Source: Candidatus Krumholzibacteriota bacterium | GTDB lineage: Bacteria; Krumholzibacteriota; Krumholzibacteriia; Krumholzibacteriales; Krumholzibacteriaceae | Direction: 5' to 3' | Length of the DNA stretch: 7,396 bases | Assembly (NCBI GenBank): GCA_030630165.1 | Contig: DAOVNN010000138.1 | Location: 1 to 7,396 of the forward strand | Part shown: positions 1-4,822 of the stretch, in pieces | Layout of the letters: each line of letters begins with the position of its first letter | Position numbering within the stretch: the first letter of the stretch is position 1 | Notes under the pieces: generated by a model | The model's database searches: none | The model's input: only the letters and a program-made list of their open reading frames with translations | What the model was told of the DNA's origin: nothing | Position numbers and translations under genes: made by a program

Positions 1-1016
1 AGTTCGAGCTTCACTAGCAGGGCGGCCAGTGAGCTCTCCTTCGTCTTCAGGATATCGAGCTTCGCCTCGCTGACCGTCGTGAACGAATGGATCTCCTTGT
101 CCATGTAGAAGTAGAGGTCCTTGATCTGCCGTCTGATCTGCTTGAGATCCCTGTGCTCACCCGTGTACTTCACTGCAAGTTCCGACTCGCTGAGGCGCAG
201 ATCCAGTAACCTCTCGGTATATCTCTCTATTGCCGTCTGTTTGGCCCCCTCCTGCGTCAGCGTATTGGACAGAGCGGCCTGCTCGTCGATATCCATTTCC
301 CTGAAACTCTCAAGCTTCCTGATGATCTCTTCCTTCTCGCTGATCTCGTTTCGGACCTCTTCGAGTTCTATCTGATATTTATCAAACCTGTTTAGTATCG
401 AACGTTGCTGATGTTCCATGTCAACAATGCCCCACTCCGTAGTGAGCCTGGTCTTCCGTTCCCTTAGATGTTCGATCCGCTCCTGCAGGCCGGCAAGTTC
501 CCCGACAAAGAAATCTTCCATCTCGGGAGGGGTCCGCACATTCTGGTAATATTCTTTGTAGGAATTGAGAACAGCATCGGCCGCTGCCCGGCAGAATATG
601 GGATCGCTGGAAAGATACGCGACCCAGAGGACGTTAGATGTGCCGATGACGCCTGACTCCACCCTGCCCACATGAAGTTTTTCCCCTGTTGCAAATCCCT
701 CTGGTAACAGACCGATTACCAGCTCGCGGGCCCTGCCGACTACTACCTCGGACTTGATCATCTCGATCTGCGAGGCGATCTCCTCCTCCCAGGTCAGCAC
801 TCTCAGGTAGGGATTAAAGACTCCCCCTGCTTCTCCCCGCTGAACGAGGAGCCTGCCCGTCGACTCGTAGACCGCGGATTCTCTCATATTCAGCGTGAAA
901 ACTACTGCGGTAGCTATCAACACAATACCAAGAATGATCCATTTCCTGCGAAAGATCACCTCCAGGAAATCCTTTACGGTCGATTCCTTGCTTGTCGTCA
1001 GGCTCTTTTCGACCAT
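1..1016 (-). CDS. Wzz/GNVR-type polysaccharide co-polymerase, C-terminus cut by window edge
   Basis: Inner-membrane chain-length or co-polymerase protein of a polysaccharide export system, expected to work with the export lipoprotein encoded just upstream. I read 338 codons from ATG at 1016 with no stop before base 1, so the C-terminus, including any second membrane helix or fused kinase, lies outside the window. Visible order: short cytoplasmic N-terminus with the Wzz-like stretch TVKDFLEVIFRRKW (13-26); one membrane helix at about 26-43; a periplasmic alpha/beta part (about 48-160); then a long charged helical, coiled-coil-prone part from about 168 to the break. Residues 280-300 (LAVKYTGEHRDLKQIRRQI) resemble the conserved segment seen late in the coiled coil of this family. 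The start lies 4 bases after the upstream stop. The nearest purine-rich site (GAGGA) is rather far away, so translation is probably coupled. No tyrosine kinase domain is visible in the part present. Confidence 0.9.
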   Translation of the reverse strand, partial: MVEKSLTTSKESTVKDFLEVIFRRKWIILGIVLIATAVVFTLNMRESAVYESTGRLLVQRGEAGGVFNPYLRVLTWEEEIASQIEMIKSEVVVGRARELVIGLLPEGFATGEKLHVGRVESGVIGTSNVLWVAYLSSDPIFCRAAADAVLNSYKEYYQNVRTPPEMEDFFVGELAGLQERIEHLRERKTRLTTEWGIVDMEHQQRSILNRFDKYQIELEEVRNEISEKEEIIRKLESFREMDIDEQAALSNTLTQEGAKQTAIERYTERLLDLRLSESELAVKYTGEHRDLKQIRRQIKDLYFYMDKEIHSFTTVSEAKLDILKTKESSLAALLVKLE

Positions 1017-1020
1017 AACG

Positions 1021-1818
1021 CTACTGCACCGTCCTCGAGTAATATTGGTACAGGACCTCGGCGTTCGCGATCTGCCATCCCTTCAGGTACAATTCCATAG
1101 GTCTCCCGATGATCGTCCACAACCTGTCTATAAACTGCTCCGTAGTCGCTATCCGCGACATCGGCACGTAGACGATATCGTAAGGCTGCAGCGGAACGTC
1201 GACGGAAAAATCGTTCTTGCTCAGTATTGCATCGATGTCGACCTCGATACCGACAATGTGGTTCTCCCCGACGCGCCTGATCACGAGCACGTTGCTCTTG
1301 CGAGCGTCTCTCGTATACCCGTTTCCGAGTGCAAGTGCCTGCATCAGCGTCATATCACGGACATACTCAAAATTGCCGGGATTGCCGACCTCCCCGAGGA
1401 GGTAGATCTTCTGCGGCGTGAATTCTCTGACGATAACGGTGATATGGGGATCGATGACTATCTCTGAGAATTTTACCGTGATTGTCGAGTCGAGATTTGC
1501 GGGAGACATGCCGGCAACGAAGATCTCCCCGACAAACGGATAGGTTATCCTGCCGTCGGGCCTGACCTTCATCCCTTCCCTCGAATACCTGTTTTCGTAC
1601 AGGAATATCACATCGAGGATATCGCCATAGCCGATATAATAGCTCTCTGCTTCCGGAAGAGCCGGTATGCTGTCGGGGTTCAGCTCTGTCGCCCTGGCCA
1701 TTTCGCCGTCTACCTGGTCGTAGACGCGGGCCCTGTTTCCGCCGCAACCGTACAATACCGTCACTGCCAGGAGCAGGACAGCTGTTATGCTGTATATATG
1801 AGTTTTTCGACCCTTCAT
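1021..1818 (-). CDS. Wza-type polysaccharide export lipoprotein (Poly_export plus SLBB)
   Basis: Outer-membrane or periplasmic export protein of 265 residues that would form the exit channel for an exopolysaccharide or capsule. The N-terminus is a lipoprotein signal: basic MKGRK, hydrophobic core 8-22, lipobox LYGC with Cys25 as the lipidated residue. The Poly_export domain follows (about 58-132, with YYIGYGDILDV at 60-70 and VRPDGRITYPFVGEI at 85-99). One SLBB domain comes next (about 136-182, IYLLGEVGNPGNF and later MTLMQALALGNGYT), then PYDIVYVP at 212-219. E. coli Wza is longer (about 380 residues) and has extra SLBB repeats; this is the short one-SLBB form. The tail at 225-265 could be the membrane helix but this is uncertain. 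ATG at 1818 is preceded by AAGGGT as Shine-Dalgarno. The gene runs straight into the Wzz-type gene. Confidence 0.93.
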   Translation of the reverse strand: MKGRKTHIYSITAVLLLAVTVLYGCGGNRARVYDQVDGEMARATELNPDSIPALPEAESYYIGYGDILDVIFLYENRYSREGMKVRPDGRITYPFVGEIFVAGMSPANLDSTITVKFSEIVIDPHITVIVREFTPQKIYLLGEVGNPGNFEYVRDMTLMQALALGNGYTRDARKSNVLVIRRVGENHIVGIEVDIDAILSKNDFSVDVPLQPYDIVYVPMSRIATTEQFIDRLWTIIGRPMELYLKGWQIANAEVLYQYYSRTVQ

Positions 1819-1824
1819 CGTATT

Positions 1825-1841
1825 GACCCTTGCAGAGGGTC
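1825..1841 (-). promoter_or_regulatory. Hairpin covering the ribosome site of the export gene
   Basis: In the mRNA sense, GACCCT and AGGGTC form a perfect 6-bp stem with a 5-base loop (CTGCA). The 3' arm contains the only good Shine-Dalgarno sequence (AAGGGT) of the export gene, so the stem would hide it. This fits translational control or coupling, but folding is inferred from the letters only. Confidence 0.5.
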
Positions 1842-1842
1842 C

Positions 1843-1873
1843 CGCCGGAACACGGATATCAGGTTAACCGGCG
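1843..1873 (-). repeat. GC-rich inverted repeat in the leader of the export gene
   Basis: CGCCGG at 1868-1873 (mRNA sense) pairs perfectly with CCGGCG at 1843-1848 across a 19-base loop. It stands directly before the hairpin that covers the ribosome site, so the leader can fold into two stacked GC-rich stems. No U-run follows, so it is not an intrinsic terminator. Confidence 0.45.
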
Positions 1874-1883
1874 AGAAGTTAAC
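1863..1883. repeat. Paired GTTAAC palindromes, possible operator
   Basis: The 6-base palindrome GTTAAC occurs at 1863-1868 (within the 8-base palindrome GGTTAACC, 1862-1869) and again at 1878-1883, with starts 15 bases apart. It sits between the candidate promoters and the export gene, where a regulator could bind. Which protein would bind is unknown. Confidence 0.35.
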
Positions 1884-1904
1884 CCCTTAGACACCATATG
1901 TCAA
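1876..1904 (-). promoter_or_regulatory. Possible weak sigma-70-type promoter before the export gene
   Basis: A perfect TTGACA at 1899-1904 is followed after 17 bases by TAACTT (1876-1881), which matches only 3 of 6 positions of the -10 consensus. The -35 box overlaps the palindrome AAACATGTTT (1903-1912). It may be a real secondary promoter or chance; the sigma-54-type element just upstream is an alternative. Confidence 0.25.
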
Positions 1905-1915
1905 ACATGTTTTAG

Positions 1916-1931
1916 GGCAAGAATAATGCCA
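1916..1931 (-). promoter_or_regulatory. Candidate sigma-54 (RpoN) -24/-12 promoter
   Basis: Read on the minus strand, TGGCA, six bases, then TTGCC places the GG and GC dinucleotides exactly 10 bases apart, as RpoN requires. It matches TGGCAC-N5-TTGCA at all but one base of each box. It starts nine bases after the stop of the phosphoglycosyl transferase gene and predicts a start near 1905, giving a leader of about 87 nt for the export gene. RpoN promoters need an NtrC-type activator. I did not identify its binding site, which would lie inside the upstream gene. Confidence 0.5.
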
Positions 1932-1939
1932 GACAAGAA

Positions 1940-2635
1940 TTAATAGGCCCCTTTCCTGGCTATTACGGCGGGGATGGTTTTGAGCATGATCTTGATATCC
2001 GTCACAAGGCTTCTGCTGCGGATATATTCCAGATCAAGTCTCATCCACTCCTGGAATCCGATGTGGCTCCTACCGGCGATCTGCCAATAGCATGTGATTC
2101 CGGGAGTTACATCCAATCGCCTTCTCTGCCAGGGAAGGTATTGTGAGACCTCAGATGGGAGATTGGGACGTGGACCTACTATACTCATATCGCCCTTGAG
2201 CACGTTGAGAAGCTGCGGGAGTTCATCAAGGCTCGACCGTCTGAGGAACCTGCCCGTGCCGGTGACCCTCGGATCCTCCTTCAGCTTGAAAACGGGCCCG
2301 TCGACACCACTGAGGGGCCTCAGAGAGGCTATGACGTTCTCCGCCCCCAGGCGCATCGAGCGAAACTTGAAGAAATCGAATTCCCGTCCGTCCTTACCTA
2401 CCCTCTTCTGCCTGAAGAGTACAGGACCGGGAGAATCAAGCTTGATGAGAAGGACTATTACGGGCATCACCGGAAGCACCAGAAGCAGTATCAGTACGGC
2501 AACGACGATGTCCGTAACTCGTTTGAAGATATCGAAGGTCCTCTTCTTCTCGACAGTAAGACTGCCGGAGGGTTCTTCGACAATGGAGCTCGCGGGCTCT
2601 GTGATTAGCTCGTTGAGTTCGGGGTACCCAGTCAT
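1940..2635 (-). CDS. Undecaprenyl-phosphate sugar-1-phosphate transferase (bacterial sugar transferase family)
   Basis: Monotopic phosphoglycosyl transferase, 231 residues, that moves a sugar-1-phosphate from a UDP-sugar onto undecaprenyl phosphate at the inner face of the inner membrane, the first step of building a repeat unit. Visible order: a polar N-terminal extension (1-33); the re-entrant membrane helix (about 37-65, KRVTDIVVAVLILLLVLPVM); SPGPVLFRQKRVGKDG (68-83); FKFRSMR (89-95); DPRVTGTGRFLRRSSLDELPQ (121-141) with the catalytic Asp-Glu pair D137/E138; SIVGPRP (151-157); and PGITCYWQIAGRS (178-190). This is the short form without the four extra membrane helices of WbaP. The donor sugar cannot be told from sequence. 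ATG at 2635 has a strong GGAGGAG site. Upstream lies a promoter, hairpin leader and terminator, so expression is probably set by attenuation. Confidence 0.95.
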   Translation of the reverse strand: MTGYPELNELITEPASSIVEEPSGSLTVEKKRTFDIFKRVTDIVVAVLILLLVLPVMPVIVLLIKLDSPGPVLFRQKRVGKDGREFDFFKFRSMRLGAENVIASLRPLSGVDGPVFKLKEDPRVTGTGRFLRRSSLDELPQLLNVLKGDMSIVGPRPNLPSEVSQYLPWQRRRLDVTPGITCYWQIAGRSHIGFQEWMRLDLEYIRSRSLVTDIKIMLKTIPAVIARKGAY

Positions 2636-2644
2636 TGCTCCTCC

Positions 2645-2676
2645 AAAAAAACCCGAGTCTGATCCTTCAGCTCGGG
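2645..2676 (-). terminator. Intrinsic terminator/attenuator directly before the sugar transferase
   Basis: In the mRNA sense, CCCGAG (2671-2676) pairs with CTCGGG (2652-2657), extended inside by CTGA/TCAG (one bulged A) around the loop AGGA. Seven U's follow (2645-2651). The U-run touches the GGAGGAG ribosome site of the next gene. A terminator so placed, downstream of a promoter and before the coding start, is typical of an attenuator. It points only to the minus strand, as there is no A-run on the other side. Confidence 0.8.
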
Positions 2677-2754
2677 TTCCGGCGCATAAAAAAACTGCTG
2701 CAGAAACTCACTTCACGTCAATCGTGTTGCTTTAGCCGAAGTAAATACCTGTAG

Positions 2755-2782
2755 CAGAATCCTCTGAGTACACCTCCTGTAC
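2755..2782 (-). promoter_or_regulatory. Two adjacent GGA-loop hairpins, CsrA/RsmA-like sites
   Basis: At the predicted 5' end of the mRNA, GUACA-GGAGG-UGUAC (2768-2782) is a perfect 5-bp stem with GGA in its loop. It is close to the known CsrA-preferred sequence RUACARGGAUGU. One base later, CAGA-GGAU-UCUG (2755-2766) forms a 4-bp stem with GGA in its loop. CsrA-type proteins bind GGA in hairpin loops and like paired sites. The first repeat could instead be a DNA operator at +1. Confidence 0.45.
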
Positions 2783-2789
2783 AATCCAT

Positions 2790-2819
2790 ATAGTATCATG
2801 AACAAAGGCGCTCTGTCAA
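2790..2819 (-). promoter_or_regulatory. Sigma-70-type promoter for the sugar transferase
   Basis: A perfect TTGACA (2814-2819) lies 18 bases before TACTAT (2790-2795), which matches 4 of 6 of the -10 consensus, in an AT-rich patch 53 bases after the previous stop codon. Predicted start near 2783. No terminator was seen between the upstream gene and this promoter, so read-through from upstream is also possible. Confidence 0.55.
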
Positions 2820-2872
2820 TAGATATGTTATGGGTAGAACACCTGATTTACGGAGGTTTTTCGATTCCTGAG

Positions 2873-3820
2873 TCATGAGAGGAGTGCCGAGTATATCAAC
2901 GGGATCATTATCTCGTGATGCCCGGTCAGTGAGATCGCCTCACCCCCGAATGCGGACGGCCGCGAAAGGACATTCTCGCTCGGGCGATAATGCGCCGTCA
3001 TATCGAGATTGCACGCTGTTATTCCCTCGAACCCGGCGCCCAGATTCCTCGCTACACTCAGAGCCTTGAGAAATACCTCGGGCAGTATCACGGCGGAACC
3101 GGCATTTACGATGACACCGCCGTTTTCACCGAGAGCCTGCACCCTTGCGGCGAATATCCTGAAATCCCTCGCGGACAGTTCTCCCCAGAGCGAACCGTCA
3201 AAGCCGGGATGCTGAACAACGATATCGGTACCGATCGCCACATGGACCGTGACCGGCACCTTCTCGATCGCCGCCCTCGCCGTGATGCTGACATCCCGGT
3301 GGGGTGCGTCGCTCGAGACGATGAACCGCCCTACGGCCTCCCCCAGCCCGAGGCCCTCCTCTGCACCTCTGTCTACCGCTTCAAACAGCAGTGCGGCTGT
3401 CTCCTCCGCGAATCCGAAATCACCTCTCTCGAGTTGTGATGAAACATCTTCCGAGGTCTTCCCGAAGAATGCCAGCTCGAGGTCGTGGATGATCCCCGCT
3501 CCGTTGAGCGCAAGAGCGGTAAGGTATCCCTTTCTCATCAGGTCTGCGAGATAGGGGGAAAGGCCGCATTTGATGACGTGTGCGCCTGACATCCAGATCA
3601 GCTCACGCCCCTTCCCCGACCGCGCCCTTCGCATGGCAAGGGTCAGTTTCTTGAGCCGGCTCACCGCCAGCTGGTCGGGCAGGGAATCGAGCCATTTCCG
3701 AAAGGCTTTGCCGCCCTTGACAGGACTTCCCATCATATCGACGGTGACCTTGCTATCCCTTTCGGAGACAGGCGATGTCCTCACCTTACCGAGATCGATC
3801 TCTTCATATCCGCTTCCCAT
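2873..3820 (-). CDS. Uncharacterised protein with a deoxyhypusine synthase-like fold
   Basis: 315 residues, no signal peptide or clear membrane segment, so probably cytoplasmic. I know of no function. By eye, residues 73-119 (ELIWMSGAHVIKCGLSPYLA, then LMRKG, ALNGAGIIHDLE) follow the deoxyhypusine synthase stretch with the V-TTAGGVEED motif. Residues 188-258 (VPVTVHVAIGTDIVVQHP, then GGVIVNAGSAVILPEVF) follow its C-terminal Rossmann half. Where deoxyhypusine synthase has its catalytic Lys in GGVVKHH, this protein has VILPE (244-248), with Leu in place of Lys. It may be an NAD-binding enzyme with another substrate; bacteria generally lack hypusinated eIF5A. Other marked segments are FGKTSEDV (119-126) and HRDVSI (174-179). 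The start ATG shares one base with the TGA of the DUF3108 gene and has no strong ribosome site of its own, so the two are probably translationally coupled. M29 or M30 are alternative starts. Confidence 0.7.
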   Translation of the reverse strand: MGSGYEEIDLGKVRTSPVSERDSKVTVDMMGSPVKGGKAFRKWLDSLPDQLAVSRLKKLTLAMRRARSGKGRELIWMSGAHVIKCGLSPYLADLMRKGYLTALALNGAGIIHDLELAFFGKTSEDVSSQLERGDFGFAEETAALLFEAVDRGAEEGLGLGEAVGRFIVSSDAPHRDVSITARAAIEKVPVTVHVAIGTDIVVQHPGFDGSLWGELSARDFRIFAARVQALGENGGVIVNAGSAVILPEVFLKALSVARNLGAGFEGITACNLDMTAHYRPSENVLSRPSAFGGEAISLTGHHEIMIPLIYSALLS

Positions 3821-4707
3821 CAGGGGGACAAACCTTCCTTTTCAATGACGCGAGGCCCGTTCGAAGCCAGCGTGAATTCTTTCAGAACCGCCTCAAAAGA
3901 TCCGACGGCAACTTTCGACCGCATGAGCACGGGCATCCGGAAGTTATCATCGGTGATCCATATTGTCAACTTTCCCGTGTTCTCGAATATCGCGCTGGTC
4001 TCGAGGACAGGTTCTATGACGAGGCAGTCGAACTTGCCGGCCTGTACCTCGACCTGCTCCCTGCGCAGCGCCTTGACAAACATCGGATAGTTTTTCCCGT
4101 CCGAATGGTTCGGCATCCAGACTGCCTGCCCGGGCTCCAGAGGGATAGTCCTGACATAATAGAGTGCCGAGATAAAATCCTGGGTGCCGGGAGGTATACC
4201 CACTTCCTTGTCTGGATATATGGCGACGTGTTTGACCTGGTCGAACTCAACGACCTTGTCCCTCCTGAATTTACCCTCTCTCAGATGTTTTTCAAATCTC
4301 AGCGAATAAAGATTCTTCATGTCCATGTATGATTCGTGCTTGTCTCTTACCTTGTAGACGATATCGAAGGCCTTGTTCGTTCTCGCGACTGACACGAGAT
4401 GGTAGGCCTGTCGTCCGTTGAGCTCGGCGTTGCTGCGGACCTCAAGTGTCGCATCGCCGGCGTAGATCAGCCCGTACTGGATCGCGAAGACGAGGTACTC
4501 TCCCTCTCCAAACGGTACGATGTCGGGAACGGGATGGACAAGTTCGAAGCCCTTGATCATCTCGTAACCATGATCCTTGCCGCTGTACGTCACGACGTGA
4601 GCGGTATCCTGGGCTTGCAGATCGACGGAGAATTGCCCCGAAAAGAGGACACACAGTGTCAGGAGGAGGATAACCGGGATCCTTCCGTTACTTATATCTA
4701 CTCTCAT
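3820..4707 (-). CDS. Secreted DUF3108 family protein
   Basis: 295 residues with an N-terminal signal peptide (hydrophobic 10-23, likely cleavage after LQA at residue 32), so exported to the periplasm or cell envelope; no lipobox. The mature part fits the DUF3108 family, whose role is not established. Features: GEYLVFAIQYGLIYAGDATLEV (69-90), AYHLVSVARTNKAFDIVYKVRDKHESY (101-127), LRFEKHLREGKFRRDKVVEFD (136-156), SALYYVRTIPLEPG (180-193), VEVQAGKFDCLVIEP (219-233) and GKLTIWITDDNFRMPVLMRSKVAVGSF (245-271). The length is complete for the family. ATG at 4707 has an AGGGGA ribosome site. It has its own candidate promoter and overlaps the next gene by one base. Its place between glycosyltransferases and export genes suggests an envelope role, but that is inference. 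Confidence 0.88.
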   Translation of the reverse strand: MRVDISNGRIPVILLLTLCVLFSGQFSVDLQAQDTAHVVTYSGKDHGYEMIKGFELVHPVPDIVPFGEGEYLVFAIQYGLIYAGDATLEVRSNAELNGRQAYHLVSVARTNKAFDIVYKVRDKHESYMDMKNLYSLRFEKHLREGKFRRDKVVEFDQVKHVAIYPDKEVGIPPGTQDFISALYYVRTIPLEPGQAVWMPNHSDGKNYPMFVKALRREQVEVQAGKFDCLVIEPVLETSAIFENTGKLTIWITDDNFRMPVLMRSKVAVGSFEAVLKEFTLASNGPRVIEKEGLSP

Positions 4708-4736
4708 ATCATTCCCCTAACATATTGTTATCATAT

Positions 4737-4766
4737 ACTATATCGCTTATTACGATATCCGGTCAT
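4737..4766 (-). promoter_or_regulatory. Candidate promoter of the DUF3108 gene
   Basis: ATGACC (4761-4766, 4 of 6 to the -35 consensus), an 18-base spacer and TATAGT (4737-4742, 5 of 6 to the -10 consensus) lie in AT-rich DNA and predict a start near 4730, about 23 nt before the ATG. TATGAT at 4730-4735 is another possible -10 box but has no good -35 partner. Confidence 0.4.
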
Positions 4767-4773
4767 TAACCGG
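4740..4773. repeat. Two inverted repeats over the DUF3108 promoter, possible operator
   Basis: ATATCG (4740-4745) and CGATAT (4753-4758) are perfect inverted copies 7 bases apart and fall on the spacer and -10 box, a typical repressor position. Directly next to them CCGGT (4759-4763) and ACCGG (4769-4773) form a second inverted repeat over the -35 box. The binding protein is unknown, and no T-run follows, so they are not a terminator. Confidence 0.4.
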
Positions 4774-4822
4774 TGATCCTGTCGGTCATATGTATTTGCA
4801 AGTGCCGTGCTCGAAATCAGCC

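Larger units (their letters stand above)
2636..2783 (-). ncRNA. Structured mRNA leader of the phosphoglycosyl transferase gene
   Basis: Predicted 5' untranslated leader of about 148 nt between the inferred start near 2783 and the ATG at 2635. In order it holds a GGA-loop hairpin (2768-2782), a second GGA-loop hairpin (2755-2766), a small CACG/CGTG stem (2714-2726), a first U7 run (2688-2694), an intrinsic terminator (2645-2676) and the GGAGGAG ribosome site. CTGCT (2753-2757) could pair instead with AGCAG (2695-2699) just before the first U7 run, which would break the second hairpin. I do not recognise a known riboswitch class and found no convincing leader peptide. Confidence 0.5.

Noticed and set aside
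895..1467. Plus-strand open frame of 190 codons
   Set aside because: It runs opposite the Wzz-type and export genes, which have clear family motifs; the peptide shows no recognisable domain and no ribosome site, so it is a shadow.
2670..2687. Tiny leader frame MRRNPS before the terminator
   Set aside because: It starts at an ATG with no ribosome site and has no repeated amino acid codons like those of classical attenuator leader peptides.
2729..2770. Leader peptide of 13 codons starting at GTG in the GGAGGTG stretch
   Set aside because: The GGAGG abuts the GTG with no spacing, so it cannot serve as its ribosome site.
2636..2783. RfaH ops element or a known riboswitch in the leader
   Set aside because: I found no GGCGGTAGC-like sequence and no conserved core of the c-di-GMP or other riboswitch classes I could recall.
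4759..4773. Terminator after the glycosyltransferase operon
   Set aside because: The hairpin CCGGT/ACCGG is short and not followed by a T-run on either strand.
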